Assembly: GCF_000744095.1 (NCBI RefSeq)
Contig: NZ_JQLI01000001.1
Span: forward strand, 4,030,001-4,094,000
Origin: Cupriavidus necator A5-1
Lineage (GTDB): Bacteria; Pseudomonadota; Gammaproteobacteria; Burkholderiales; Burkholderiaceae
Length of the DNA stretch: 64,000 nucleotides
Direction of reading: 5' to 3'
Part shown: in pieces, positions 1 to 8,914 of the stretch
Position numbering within the stretch: the stretch's first letter is position 1
Layout: the number at the start of each line of letters is the position of its first letter
Translations under genes and position numbers: made by a program
Notes under the pieces: model-generated
Databases searched by the model: none
The model's input: only the letters and a program-made list of their open reading frames with translations
What the model was told of the DNA's origin: nothing

Positions 1-777
1 GCCAACGATCCGGCGGCCGCGCAGAACATGCAGCAGACGGTGGCCGCGCAGAACGCCAAGCTGACCGTCAACAACATCGCCATACAGAGCGCGAGCAACC
101 AGGTCAGCGGCGCCGTGCAGGGCGTGACGTTGTCGCTGGTGCAGACCGGCACCAGCAACGTCGGGGTCCAGCGCGACAACACGGCGATCCAGAACGGCGT
201 GCAGGCCTTCGTCACCGCCTACAACAACCTGCAGAAGGCAGCCGCCAGCCTGTCGGCCTACGATCCAAGCTCGCAGACCGGTTCGGCGCTGACGGGCGAC
301 ACCGTGCTGCGCGTGGTCCAGTCGCAGCTGCGCGGCGTGCTCAACACGCCCCAGCCGGGCAGCGGCAGCAGCGCCATTACCACGCTCGGGCAGGTTGGCG
401 TGACCTTCCAGCTCGACGGCACGCTGTCGCTGGACACGGCCAAGCTGACCAAGACCATGAACGAGAACCCCAGCGGGGTCGCGGCGCTGTTCGGCAATGA
501 AGACGGCAAGAGCGGCTACGGCAATCAGCTCAGCACCACCATCACCGCGCTGACCAGCAGCAAGGGCGCGCTCACGGCAGCCACGGACGGCATCAACCGC
601 AGCCTCAAGGACCTGAGCGACCAGTACGCCGCGACCGAGATCCGCGTCAACGCCACCATCGAGAACTACCGCAAGCAGTTCACGCAGCTGGACATGGTCA
701 TGGCCCAGATGAAGAACACCAGCAGCTACCTGACGCAGCAGTTCAATGCCCTGAACAACTCGTCGAGCAGCAAGTAA
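1..777 (+). CDS. fliD: Flagellar hook-associated protein 2 (filament cap), 3' part
   Basis: C-terminal 258 residues of the filament cap protein, which sits at the flagellar tip and helps flagellin subunits fold and polymerise. The reading frame is open from the first base, so the gene begins outside the window. The visible part shows the FliD C-terminal features: a VSGAVQGVTLSL segment, the LDTAKLTKTMNENPSGVAALF stretch split by variable loops, and a helical C-terminus rich in Gln, Asn and Ser that would form the leg domain. fliS follows 22 bp downstream and fliT after that, the usual fliDST order. Identification is firm; only the N-terminus is missing. Confidence 0.93.
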   Translation, partial: ANDPAAAQNMQQTVAAQNAKLTVNNIAIQSASNQVSGAVQGVTLSLVQTGTSNVGVQRDNTAIQNGVQAFVTAYNNLQKAAASLSAYDPSSQTGSALTGDTVLRVVQSQLRGVLNTPQPGSGSSAITTLGQVGVTFQLDGTLSLDTAKLTKTMNENPSGVAALFGNEDGKSGYGNQLSTTITALTSSKGALTAATDGINRSLKDLSDQYAATEIRVNATIENYRKQFTQLDMVMAQMKNTSSYLTQQFNALNNSSSSK

Positions 778-799
778 GTCTTAACCGGAGCCGATCGTC

Positions 800-1234
800 A
801 TGTACGCGCGCAACGCCATCAACGCCTATTCCCAGGTCGGGGTCCAGACCGGGGCCATGAGCGCCAGCCCGCACCGGCTGATTGTCATGCTGTTCGACGG
901 AGCGCGCGCGGCCATCGCCAGCGCCCGTTTCCACATGGATGGCGGCGATATCCCGGCCAAGGGCAATGCCATTTCCAAGGCCATCGACATCATCGTCAAC
1001 GGCCTCAATGCGGTACTGGACCATGAGGCCGGAGGCGACATCGCCGCCGATCTCGCCGCCCTGTACGACTATATGTCGCGCCGGCTGATGCAGGCCAACC
1101 TGCGCAACGATCCCGCACTGCTGACCGAGGTCGACGGCCTGCTCGCCAACCTCGCTTCGGCGTGGGCGCAGATCGGCGACCAGCCTCCGGCGCAGACACA
1201 AGCCCCGACGCCCCTGCTGCTGATGGAGAACTGA
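800..1234 (+). CDS. fliS: Flagellar export chaperone FliS
   Basis: 144-residue cytoplasmic chaperone that binds the C-terminus of flagellin and prevents premature polymerisation before export. It has the family start (MYARNAINAYSQVGVQTGA), the SPHRLIVMLFDGA helix and an all-helical make-up of normal length. The ATG at 800 follows fliD by 22 bp, with a CCGGAG sequence upstream that can serve as ribosome binding site. It is followed after one base by fliT and is probably co-transcribed with fliD. Confidence 0.95.
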   Translation: MYARNAINAYSQVGVQTGAMSASPHRLIVMLFDGARAAIASARFHMDGGDIPAKGNAISKAIDIIVNGLNAVLDHEAGGDIAADLAALYDYMSRRLMQANLRNDPALLTEVDGLLANLASAWAQIGDQPPAQTQAPTPLLLMEN

Positions 1235-1235
1235 G

Positions 1236-1580
1236 ATGCCGTTCAAACTGGAAGCGTCGAGCCCGGTCACCCGCGGCTACGAAGAGCTGCTGCTGCTCTC
1301 CGAGCAGATGCTGGAGGCGGCGCGCGCCGGCAACTGGGACGCGATGAGCGAGCTGCAGCAGGTCTACGTGGCGGAGGTCAACCAGCTGCGCGCCCTCGGC
1401 CCCCATCCCGTGCCCTCCGCGCAGGAGCGCACCCGCCGCTATCAACTGCTCGAACGCATCCTTGCGCACGACGCGGCCATTCGCCAGATCGTGATGCCGC
1501 AGATGTCGCGGCTGGAAGCCCTGCTGGGCAGCTCGCGCCGCAAGCAGGAGCTCGGCCAGGCCTACGGCGTGGCCATCTGA
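1236..1580 (+). CDS. fliT: FliT-like flagellar export chaperone
   Basis: 114-residue helical protein directly behind fliS, with its ATG one base after the fliS stop. FliT proteins chaperone the FliD cap protein and, in enterics, also restrain FlhDC. Sequence conservation in the family is low. The call rests on length, helical content with many Glu, Gln and Arg residues, the YEELLLLSEQMLEAA start of helix 1, and its place in the fliD-fliS-fliT order. A regulatory role cannot be read from the sequence. Confidence 0.85.
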   Translation: MPFKLEASSPVTRGYEELLLLSEQMLEAARAGNWDAMSELQQVYVAEVNQLRALGPHPVPSAQERTRRYQLLERILAHDAAIRQIVMPQMSRLEALLGSSRRKQELGQAYGVAI

Positions 1581-1666
1581 GCCGCATCGCGGGAGCCAAT
1601 CCCAGCCCCCCGGGGTGCTGACTGCCGGCCACGCGATCGCGACTTCTCGTCTTACTGGCATACATC

Positions 1667-3004
1667 ATGACCGGCCTGCTCCTGCCTCCCGACGCCGCAC
1701 TGACTCCGCGTCCCGATACGCAGACACTACGGCCACCCCTGTCGGTCAACAAGCTTGCCGCGCTGCTGCCCACGCCGGATGTCACCGAGGCCAATACGCG
1801 CAACGCCGGGCAAGCCGGCAATGCCGCCATCCAGGGCCGGCAGGCGCAGACAGCCGGCAGTGCCGTCCCTGGCAGCGGTCCGCTCGGCACCACCTCGACA
1901 CGTGAAACCCTGAGCTTTGCCGCCCGTACCATCCTGGACCTGTTCGGCAGGGTTGAGGAAGGCGCGCCGCGTGCCAATGCGACGCTGATGCCGGCGCCGC
2001 CTACCGCTGCAAGGGCCGCCGCGTTGCCCACGGCCCTCGCGGCGCTGGTGGGCAACAGTGGCCTCTTCTATGAATCGCACCTGGCCGAGTGGGTCAACGG
2101 CGCGCGCACGCTGACGGCAGTCAGGCAGGAGCCGCAGGCGTCGCTGGCGAAGCAGGATGCCGCGCCGGATCAATCACCGGGACGGCCGGTCGCGCTGCTG
2201 CCGGCTCCGGCGGCCAGGCCGGACGCTGCGATCAGTCCTGGTTCTGGTGCGGACCCGGGTGCGGCCGCGAGCGGGACCACCGGCAGCCCCGCCGATACGC
2301 TCGCCCGTGCGCTCGCCATGCGCGCGGCACTGCCGGAGACGCAGGCAGAGGCAATACGTGGCCGTCCGGCGGAAGCCCACACAACCTCATCACTACGGGA
2401 TGCGAGCCCGGCCGACCAGGGCGCGCTGGCCCCGCGCAGCCTGGCCCATGGCCCGCAAACCGGCATCGGGCCTTCGGCCACGCCGCAACAGGGTGCGCAG
2501 TTCTACCAGGCCATGGCCCGCGCCGGCGAAACACCGCCGGCTCCGGTTCGCACGGCAGAACACCAGGACAACGTCCTGAACAGCGCTCCGCCCGGCACCG
2601 CGCCCGCCGGTCCCGCTGTGCATCCGGGCGCCGAGGGACTGGTACGCCAGCAACTCGAACTGCTCGCCTCGCAGCAGTTTCGCTGGATCGGTGAAGCCTG
2701 GCCGGGCACGCATATGGCGTGGGCGATCACCCGCGAGTCGGTCGAAGACGAAGACGCGCGCGCAGGCCAAGCGATCCAGACCTGGTCGACGCGCCTGCTG
2801 CTGGAACTGCCCGAACTGGGCACGGTGGAAGCGCGGCTCAGTCTGACGCCTGGTGGCCTCGGGGCGCGCCTGGTTGCAGGCGCCTCCGGCGTTGCCGCGC
2901 GCTTTGACGATGCCCGCGGCAAGCTGCAGGAACGCCTTGCCGCCAATGGCATCGAGCTCGTTCAGTTCGTCGCAGGCACCGGCGCGCCGAAGGCATCGCC
3001 ATGA
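1667..3004 (+). CDS. FliK-like flagellar hook-length control family protein (second copy)
   Basis: 445 residues. The first 320 or so are low-complexity Ala/Pro/Gly/Thr-rich sequence expected to be unstructured. The last 110 form a compact domain (from about LVRQQLELLASQQFRWIGEA through ELPELGTVEARLSLTPGG) resembling the FliK C-terminal Flg_hook domain, which contacts FlhB to switch export specificity. The true fliK-position gene lies at 21803, so this is a second member. Its last 4 bases overlap the start of a gene for an FlhB C-terminal-like protein, implying translational coupling. Start ATG 1667 is chosen because it lies 86 bp after fliT and opens the frame. Function as a hook ruler is inferred only. 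Confidence 0.75.
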   Translation: MTGLLLPPDAALTPRPDTQTLRPPLSVNKLAALLPTPDVTEANTRNAGQAGNAAIQGRQAQTAGSAVPGSGPLGTTSTRETLSFAARTILDLFGRVEEGAPRANATLMPAPPTAARAAALPTALAALVGNSGLFYESHLAEWVNGARTLTAVRQEPQASLAKQDAAPDQSPGRPVALLPAPAARPDAAISPGSGADPGAAASGTTGSPADTLARALAMRAALPETQAEAIRGRPAEAHTTSSLRDASPADQGALAPRSLAHGPQTGIGPSATPQQGAQFYQAMARAGETPPAPVRTAEHQDNVLNSAPPGTAPAGPAVHPGAEGLVRQQLELLASQQFRWIGEAWPGTHMAWAITRESVEDEDARAGQAIQTWSTRLLLELPELGTVEARLSLTPGGLGARLVAGASGVAARFDDARGKLQERLAANGIELVQFVAGTGAPKASP

Positions 3005-3300
3005 GCAACGCCGAACTCCCGCGCGGCGCGGCGGTCGCGCTCAAGTATGACCATGTCGACAGCGCACCGCGCGTGGTCGCCAAAGGCTACGGCGTCGCCG
3101 CCGAATCCATCGTTGCGCGGGCAAAGGAGGCCGGCGTCTACGTGCATGACTCGCCGGCGCTGGTGAACCTGCTGATGCAGGTGGATATGGACTCCCACAT
3201 CCCGCCGCAGCTCTATGTCGCGGTGGCCGAGCTGCTGGCCTGGCTGTACCAGCTCGAGCAGGACAAGGCGGCAGACCCCGCTTTCCGGCCCGCAGGCTGA
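3001..3300 (+). CDS. Small FlhB C-terminal-like protein (FlhX type)
   Basis: 99 residues matching only the cytoplasmic C-terminal domain of the FlhB/EscU export switch, with no membrane segments. Visible family features are AVALKYDHVDSAPRVVAKG, VARAKEAGVYVHDSPALVNLL and IPPQLYVAVAELLAWLYQLE. The NPTH autocleavage motif of full-length FlhB is absent, so it corresponds to the part after the cleavage site. Such small proteins can partly replace the FlhB C-terminal fragment in other bacteria. It overlaps the FliK-like gene by 4 bp (ATGA). This pairing of a FliK-like C-terminal domain with its FlhB-like partner domain suggests they act together at the export gate. Confidence 0.82.
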   Translation: MSNAELPRGAAVALKYDHVDSAPRVVAKGYGVAAESIVARAKEAGVYVHDSPALVNLLMQVDMDSHIPPQLYVAVAELLAWLYQLEQDKAADPAFRPAG

Positions 3301-3334
3301 GCAGGACCGGCGTGCCGGCGCCGCCCTCGTGGCG

Positions 3335-4477
3335 TCAGGCCGCGTCCTGCATGGCCGGGGCGGCAAGCAGGCCCCGCACTGCCGCGGCGACGCGCGCCAC
3401 GTCCTCACGCCCAAGATTGAGCCCCGACGGCAGGTTCACGCCATGCTCTGACAAGGCATAAGCCACCCTGTTGCGCGCACGCGCCGCCTGCGCCATCGGC
3501 GTGGCGGCATAGGCCTCGAGGCTGCTGAGCGGGCTGAATAACGGCCGGCAGTCGATCCCCTGCTCACCCAGACGGCGGATCACCGCGGCCTTGCCGCCCA
3601 GCCGGGCTGGCAGGATCGCAGTCACCATCCAGTAGGTATTGCGCACGTCCTGCGCTTCGCTGTTGAGCACCAGCTCGCCGCAGTCCGCCAGCGCCTCGCG
3701 GTACCAGCCGAAGATCTCGCGCTTGCGCGCCACCAGCTCCTCGGCGCGCTCTATCTGCGCCAGGCCCAGCGCCGCCTGCATGCTGCTCATCTTGTACTTG
3801 TAGCCGACCTCATGGTTCTCGAACATGGTGTCGCCGGGGCGGCGGCCGTGATCGCGCAGCACCAGCACACGCCGGTAGACCGCTTCGTCATCGGTGATCA
3901 GCATGCCGCCCTCGCCGGTGGTCAGCGTCTTCGAGCCGTGGAAGCTGAAGGTGCCGGTCACTCCGAACGTGCCGGCGGCGCGCCCGCGAAAGCGCGTGCC
4001 TGCGGCCTCCGCTGCATCCTCGATGATGGCAATGCCGTGCCGCTGCGCCACTTCACCCAGGGCCGCGTAATCGGGCACGTTGCCATACAGGTCGACCGGG
4101 ATCACCGCCCGGGTACGCGGCGTGATGCAGGCGGCGAAGGAATTGGCGGACAGGCACCAGCTTGCCGGATCGATGTCGGCGAACACAGGCGTCGCGCCCA
4201 CGTAGCTGACCGGCGCCGCGCTGGCGATCCAGGTGCAGTCCGGCACGATCACCTCGTCGCCCGGCCCGATCCCCAACGCCAGCAGGGACAGGTGCAATGC
4301 CGAGGTGCACGACGGCAGCGACACCGCGTAGCGCACGCCGTGATACTCGGCAAAGGCGCGCTCGAATCGCTCGTTGTACACGTTGGCGTTGGCGTACCAG
4401 GCGTTGGTCACCGCATCGGTGACGTAGGCGATCTCTTTCTCAGTGATCGACGGGCCGGAGACAGGGATGCGCTTCAT
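3335..4477 (-). CDS. DegT/DnrJ/EryC1-type PLP-dependent sugar aminotransferase
   Basis: 380 residues, perosamine-synthase-like. It should transfer an amino group from glutamate to a 4-keto nucleotide sugar. The PLP lysine is present in SFHGSKTLTTGEGG, which separates it from the PMP-dependent RfbH/ColD dehydrases that carry His there. Other family marks are CTSALHLSLLALGIGPGDEV, CTWIASAAPV, IPVDLYGN and IIEDAAEAAG. It is the last gene of the 12-gene minus-strand block, beginning 5 bp after the preceding methyltransferase. The likely substrate is the CDP-4-keto-6-deoxyhexose made by the RfbF/RfbG homologues upstream; this is inferred from context. An in-frame extension to 4669 exists, but ATG 4477 matches the family start MKRIPVSGP. 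Confidence 0.9.
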   Translation of the reverse strand: MKRIPVSGPSITEKEIAYVTDAVTNAWYANANVYNERFERAFAEYHGVRYAVSLPSCTSALHLSLLALGIGPGDEVIVPDCTWIASAAPVSYVGATPVFADIDPASWCLSANSFAACITPRTRAVIPVDLYGNVPDYAALGEVAQRHGIAIIEDAAEAAGTRFRGRAAGTFGVTGTFSFHGSKTLTTGEGGMLITDDEAVYRRVLVLRDHGRRPGDTMFENHEVGYKYKMSSMQAALGLAQIERAEELVARKREIFGWYREALADCGELVLNSEAQDVRNTYWMVTAILPARLGGKAAVIRRLGEQGIDCRPLFSPLSSLEAYAATPMAQAARARNRVAYALSEHGVNLPSGLNLGREDVARVAAAVRGLLAAPAMQDAA

Positions 4478-4482
4478 GTTAA

Positions 4483-5646
4483 TCAGAGATAGAAGATTTC
4501 CAGCTGGCGATCCTGCCACTCGGAAATCGATCCGATGGCATCGCGAGAAATACGCGGATTCAGCCCGACGTAAACGTGCCCGACATGTGCCGGAAGCGCG
4601 GCCGGTGCCACCACCTCGCGTTCCAGGCACTGGCGGCCCTGCAGGTGGGCGTTGCGGTCGATAAAGCATTTGACGTGGGACATCGACGTCAGCGTGGCGG
4701 CGATGAAGTTGCCGAAGAAGCCGGCGCCATAGATCGCGCTGGCCGCCGTGGCGGGCTGGCTGCGCTCGAAGGCCTGGATGCGCGCGGCCACCCCGGACCA
4801 GTATTCCGACATCTCGCTGGCCGCGCGCTCCAGCTGCGCGATCGCGCCGGGCGCCGGCATGACAGGCTTGCCGGCACCGGCAGCGCCAAGGCGAGCGGTG
4901 ACGACGTAGGCGGCGTCGTGCGCGCGGGCATCGACTTCCACCCGGTCGAAGCCTTGTGCGCCCAGCAGGTAGCGCAGCGACTCTTCCGTGAAGTGGTTGA
5001 CATGATCCGCCACCACGAAGTCGGACAGGCTCTGCTGCACGTTCGGCACGATGAAGTAAAAGATGCCACCGGGCTTGAGCAGCGCCTTGATGTTGGCGAC
5101 GGCATCCTGCAGCGAGGAAATATGCTCGAGCGCGTAGAACGACAGCACCACGTCCATCGTGCCGGCCCAGGCCGGATCGGTCTGGTGCGAGGCCCAGCCG
5201 GCCAATCCGGGGAATTTCTGCCAGAACGCCTGGTACTTGTCGGTGACGTCGAACAAGAACGGGCGGATCTGCGGGGCGCGCCCCACCACCTTCTTCAGCG
5301 TGGGCGCCTTGGCGCAGCCGTAGTCGAGAATGCGGCAGCCGTCGAAGAGATCGAGCTTGGACAGCAGCACTTCGGCCTGCTGGTCCGCGCGGTACACCGG
5401 CCGGCCGTCGACGATCTTGTAGAGCTGGTCTTCATCGTCGGAGGTCAGGTTGATGGCGTAGACGTTGGCATAGTAGTCGGCGGCGTCCTGCAGTTCGGCC
5501 GTCTGCAGGTGACCGCAATGCCCGCACAGGAACACGCGCGTACGGCCCGGCACCAGGATGTTCATGGTGGTGATCGAACTATCTTCCGCCGATTCGTAGA
5601 TCGGCGTCTCAAGCGCGTTCCCGCAGACGTTGCAAGAACAGGTCAT
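4483..5646 (-). CDS. Zinc-motif class I SAM-dependent methyltransferase (C-methyltransferase-like)
   Basis: 387 residues in three parts. An N-terminal CNVCGN...CGHCGHLQ four-cysteine motif probably binds zinc. A SAM domain follows with RILDYGCAKAP (motif I) and DVVLSFYALEHI. The C-terminus is a second Rossmann-like part with SAIYGAGFFGNF. This layout is that of sugar C-methyltransferases of the TylC3 kind and related family members. It is one of two such proteins in the block (the other at 9685). The ATG at 5646 overlaps the stop of the PhyH gene by 4 bp; longer in-frame readings upstream overlap that gene heavily and lack homology. Exact acceptor unknown. Confidence 0.82.
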   Translation of the reverse strand: MTCSCNVCGNALETPIYESAEDSSITTMNILVPGRTRVFLCGHCGHLQTAELQDAADYYANVYAINLTSDDEDQLYKIVDGRPVYRADQQAEVLLSKLDLFDGCRILDYGCAKAPTLKKVVGRAPQIRPFLFDVTDKYQAFWQKFPGLAGWASHQTDPAWAGTMDVVLSFYALEHISSLQDAVANIKALLKPGGIFYFIVPNVQQSLSDFVVADHVNHFTEESLRYLLGAQGFDRVEVDARAHDAAYVVTARLGAAGAGKPVMPAPGAIAQLERAASEMSEYWSGVAARIQAFERSQPATAASAIYGAGFFGNFIAATLTSMSHVKCFIDRNAHLQGRQCLEREVVAPAALPAHVGHVYVGLNPRISRDAIGSISEWQDRQLEIFYL

Positions 5647-6491
5647 GGTGACTCCTCGGAGAAATATTCTGGAAACAGCGCCTGCACCTCCGTGCCCGCG
5701 GTGATCGAGGCCTTCCATCCCAGCCGCATGCCATAGGCATCGCGGAAATTGAACAGGCGCGATTGCATGGACCAGCGCGGCCGGTCCGAGACGTTGTAGC
5801 CGGACTGGTGGATGGTCAGGTAGTCCATCAGGATCAGGTCGCCGGGTTGCGTGAGCGGCGCGATCTGCCGGTAGCCCGCTGCCACTACCTCGTCGTCGAC
5901 AATGCCGATCTTGTAGGCGCCGGACTTGGCGGCGCCGGTGCCGGTGCGGTTGACCTTGCGGATGCCGTCGCGATGCGAGCCGACGCAGGCCACCACCGGC
6001 CCCAACTCCGGCGTGACCACCGCCAACGGGCTCCAGAACACGATGCCGTCCACGCTTTGCGGCTGGAAGATGAATTCCTGGTGCCAATGGCTGCGGAAGC
6101 GCTCCTCATGCGGGCGGTCGATGCGGATGCCATAGCTGGCGGTGCCGATCCCGGCGAAATCCGTGCCGCGCATGGCGCGGAACAGTGCCTCGGATTTCTC
6201 GGCACAGACCAGCCGAACGAAGGCGGGGATCTGCTTGACGAGATCATAGACCTCGCCGCCGAAGGCGCGGTCCACAGAAGTCAGCTGGTTGTATCCGGCA
6301 TCGAAATGCGTGGGCGAGAAGGCCTTGCGCTGCAGCACCACGCCGTGCCGGTCCGCCACCAACCCGATGATTTCGTAGACCGCGCGCTGGATCGGCAGGA
6401 TCTCGCGCTCGGCATCGTAGAAGCCCTGCAGCACCAGCACCCCGTCGCGCGCAAACTGCTCGCGCATGGCATCGGTCACGATCGCGCTCAT
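5643..6491 (-). CDS. Phytanoyl-CoA dioxygenase (PhyH) family oxygenase
   Basis: 282 residues of the Fe(II)/2-oxoglutarate oxygenase fold. Candidate iron ligands are His and Glu in SHWHQEFIF and the distal His in LTIHQSGYN, with an Arg downstream (RPRWSMQSR) placed to bind 2-oxoglutarate. PhyH-type enzymes hydroxylate lipids, amino acids or sugar-linked groups. The gene overlaps both neighbours by 4 bp (ATGA) in the glycan block, so a role in decorating a sugar or its acyl substituent is inferred. Substrate not predictable. Confidence 0.82.
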   Translation of the reverse strand: MSAIVTDAMREQFARDGVLVLQGFYDAEREILPIQRAVYEIIGLVADRHGVVLQRKAFSPTHFDAGYNQLTSVDRAFGGEVYDLVKQIPAFVRLVCAEKSEALFRAMRGTDFAGIGTASYGIRIDRPHEERFRSHWHQEFIFQPQSVDGIVFWSPLAVVTPELGPVVACVGSHRDGIRKVNRTGTGAAKSGAYKIGIVDDEVVAAGYRQIAPLTQPGDLILMDYLTIHQSGYNVSDRPRWSMQSRLFNFRDAYGMRLGWKASITAGTEVQALFPEYFSEESP

Positions 6492-7201
6492 TGGCCCACC
6501 TCCGCGTCGCTGCTGCGTTCAATCGTCACCTTGTCGATGCGCCCGCCGATCTGGGCGCCGAGGTACAGGCACTCCGCATAATGCGGCGGGAATCCCGCGG
6601 CCCGCATGGCAGCGGCCGTGGCGTCGATGTCGTAGGCCACGCGGTGCAGCGTCACCGCGTCGTCGGCAAGCACGGCAAACGCCGCGCGCGGATCGCCGTC
6701 GCGCGGTTGCCCGACCGAGCCCGGATTGCAGTACTGGCGCCCGCCGAAGTCCGCCAGCACCTGCACGTGCGTATGGCCGGAGAAGAGGCGGCGCGCCTGC
6801 GCGGGGATGGTTGCCTCGCAGACGCGGTAGAGGTACTGGTCCAGCGGATCCTCGCAGCCGCCGTGCACGAAGTGGTTACCGTCCTCCTCCAGCATCGGCA
6901 ACGAACCCGCCAGCCATTCGACCTGCTCCGGCGTCACCACGCAGCGCTGGTACGTCATGATCTCCGACACCACGCGCGAGCGCGGACAGCCCAGGCCCTC
7001 AACCATGTAGTGATCGTGGTTGCCCATCAGGTTGACCACGCCGTGTTCGCGCAGCAGGTCGATGCATTCGCCGGGCTGGGCGTAGTAGCCGACCACGTCG
7101 CCCAGCGAAATCAAGCGGCGGCAGCCCAGTTCGGTCGCCGCCGCCAGCACGGCCTTGAGCGCCGGCAGGTTGCCATGTACGTCAGAGAGGATGCCGATCA
7201 T
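6488..7201 (-). CDS. Calcineurin-like metallophosphoesterase
   Basis: 237 residues with the complete dinuclear-metal signature in order: DVHGN near residue 7, GDVVGYY, GNHDHY, FVHGG and FSGHTHVQ. The family (YfcE/MJ0936-like) hydrolyses phosphomonoesters or phosphodiesters. The ATG at 7201 gives the canonical start MIGILSDVHGN; upstream in-frame sequence is not conserved-looking. It overlaps the ATP-grasp gene by 20 bp and the PhyH gene by 4 bp. In a nucleotide-sugar operon it could remove a phosphate from an intermediate, but this is inference. Confidence 0.87.
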   Translation of the reverse strand: MIGILSDVHGNLPALKAVLAAATELGCRRLISLGDVVGYYAQPGECIDLLREHGVVNLMGNHDHYMVEGLGCPRSRVVSEIMTYQRCVVTPEQVEWLAGSLPMLEEDGNHFVHGGCEDPLDQYLYRVCEATIPAQARRLFSGHTHVQVLADFGGRQYCNPGSVGQPRDGDPRAAFAVLADDAVTLHRVAYDIDATAAAMRAAGFPPHYAECLYLGAQIGGRIDKVTIERSSDAEVGQ

Positions 7202-8198
7202 GACTGACAAAGTCCTCGGAATAGCGCCAGGCCCGCCCCGGTGCCAGCACGGCGTCGGCGGGACGCCGGCCATGCAGGTAGAACGCCAGGCTCATGGCGG
7301 CTTCGTTGTAGCCGAAAGCGGTGCGCAGGGAGGTGCTGCTGGAGAAGCGTGGATTGATCTCCAGCAGGAAGAGCCTGTCGCCCTCTTTGCGAAACTGGTA
7401 GTTGGTGGGCCCAAGCGGCTTGAAGTGCGCGCACAGGGCGCGCGTGGCGCGGTCGATGGCGGCATCGCTGGCGACCTCGGCATAGCCCGTGTTGCCCGCC
7501 GGCGACAGGCGCCGGCGCAGCACCACGGGCGCCGGCATGTCCCCGTCACCCAGGCCGAACGCGCCAACGGTGTACTCCTCGTCGTCGCTGCCGACGATGC
7601 GCTGGATCATGAAGCCCGGCCCCGCCTTGTGTCGCCAGTAGCGGAGATCCACGTCGTCGTGCAGGCGGACGATGCCGCGGCCGGCATTGCCGTGCCGGGG
7701 TTTCAACAGCAGCGGCGGCGGGCCGAGCCGCGCGGTGCACGAGGCCCAGTCGCTGTCGAGCATGCCAGGGATCGCCAGCGCTGCCAGCTCGCCGCCGGCG
7801 CGCTCCAGTGCCTGTGCCAGCGCCCATTTGTCCTGGCCCAGTGCGATCAGCGCATCCGTGTTCAGGCACAACGTGACGCCCATCGCCGCGAATCCGGCGC
7901 GATGGCCGGCCAGGTACTCGACATCGATCTCGATGCCCGGGATCACCAACTGTGCGCCTTCCGTCGCCACCAGGTCGCGCCAGTAGGCGAGATAGCTTTC
8001 GTCCTGCTCGTTACAAGCCGGCTTCGGGTAAAACGCATCGCACAGGAACGCGCCCATCGATTCGGCATTGCGGTCCACGCCGATCACGCGCACCGGCATG
8101 CCGCACGCACGCAGACTGCGGACGATGCCTTGCCCGATGATCGCGCCGACACCGGTGACCACCACCGTGACCGGCGCCGCGGCAAATGCTGTGGTCAT
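7182..8198 (-). CDS. ATP-grasp ligase (carbamoyl-phosphate-synthase-large-subunit-like)
   Basis: 338 residues. The N-terminal part is a pre-ATP-grasp Rossmann domain (VTVVVTGVGAIIGQGIVRSL). The ATP-grasp core follows with LLLKPRHGNAGRGIVRL, MIQRIVGSDDEEYTVGAF and the metal-binding LFLLEINPRFSSSTSLR. Such enzymes make an amide or peptide-like bond through an acyl-phosphate. In sugar gene clusters they can attach an amino acid or acyl group to an amino sugar, which fits the DegT aminotransferase of the same operon. Start ATG 8198 overlaps the upstream methyltransferase stop by 4 bp. Substrate unknown. Confidence 0.83.
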   Translation of the reverse strand: MTTAFAAAPVTVVVTGVGAIIGQGIVRSLRACGMPVRVIGVDRNAESMGAFLCDAFYPKPACNEQDESYLAYWRDLVATEGAQLVIPGIEIDVEYLAGHRAGFAAMGVTLCLNTDALIALGQDKWALAQALERAGGELAALAIPGMLDSDWASCTARLGPPPLLLKPRHGNAGRGIVRLHDDVDLRYWRHKAGPGFMIQRIVGSDDEEYTVGAFGLGDGDMPAPVVLRRRLSPAGNTGYAEVASDAAIDRATRALCAHFKPLGPTNYQFRKEGDRLFLLEINPRFSSSTSLRTAFGYNEAAMSLAFYLHGRRPADAVLAPGRAWRYSEDFVSHDRHPL

Positions 8199-8914
8199 GC
8201 CGGCTTTACCTCCATCAGCAAGCCCACGCACAGGTCCGGAAAGTCGATCCCGACCTTCAACATGGCCTGCAGGTTGGCTTCCATGTCCGGCAGTGTCTTC
8301 AGCACCGCCAGCGGCAGTGGCTTAAGGTAGATGCCCTCCTCGTGCACCACGGCGTAGCCGTGCTCCTGCAGCAGCGCGCGCAGCGTGTCGCGGCAGAACT
8401 GGCGCTGGTGTCCCAGCACGATATCGTTTGCGTTCAGGCTGTAGATATCGTCGATCAGGCCAAGCTCCAGGCCCAGCCTGCGATTCATCGACTTGGCATT
8501 GGGCACCGCCACGAACATGCGCGCGCCCGGCTTGAGGAAGCGGCGGAAGCGCGCCAGCAGCAGCCCCGGATCGTCAACGTGCTCGAGGATAAAGCCCATC
8601 ACGATCACGTCGAAGCGCTCGTCGGTGTCGAACTCCTCGAAATACCCTTCGACCACCTCGGCCGGGCTGTCGGAATGGTTGCGGCGGAACTGCTCGATCA
8701 CCGCGGGAGAGCCCTCGACGATCACATGGCGGTCGGTATGGGCGCCGAAGGTTTCGGTGGTGAAGCCGTGGCCAATGCCCAGTTCAAGCAGGCTCTGGCA
8801 ATGGCCGAAGCGCGCGGTGATGCGCTTGGGGTACCAGTGGAGGACCAGGTCGTTCTCGACCGAGGTGGCCCCGTTGGGGAAGTACTCCGAAGAAACGGCG
8901 TCAAGCCTGTTCAT
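8195..8914 (-). CDS. Class I SAM-dependent methyltransferase
   Basis: 239 residues with a Methyltransf_23-type core: SLLELGIGHGFTTETF (motif I), the acidic VIVEGSP, FDVIVMGFILEHVDDPG and LKPGARMFVAVPN. It has no zinc motif, unlike the two C-methyltransferase-like proteins of the block, so O- or N-methylation of the glycan is more likely. Start ATG 8914 lies inside the last 14 bp of the WbqC-like gene, and the stop overlaps the ATP-grasp start by 4 bp. Confidence 0.85.
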   Translation of the reverse strand: MNRLDAVSSEYFPNGATSVENDLVLHWYPKRITARFGHCQSLLELGIGHGFTTETFGAHTDRHVIVEGSPAVIEQFRRNHSDSPAEVVEGYFEEFDTDERFDVIVMGFILEHVDDPGLLLARFRRFLKPGARMFVAVPNAKSMNRRLGLELGLIDDIYSLNANDIVLGHQRQFCRDTLRALLQEHGYAVVHEEGIYLKPLPLAVLKTLPDMEANLQAMLKVGIDFPDLCVGLLMEVKPA

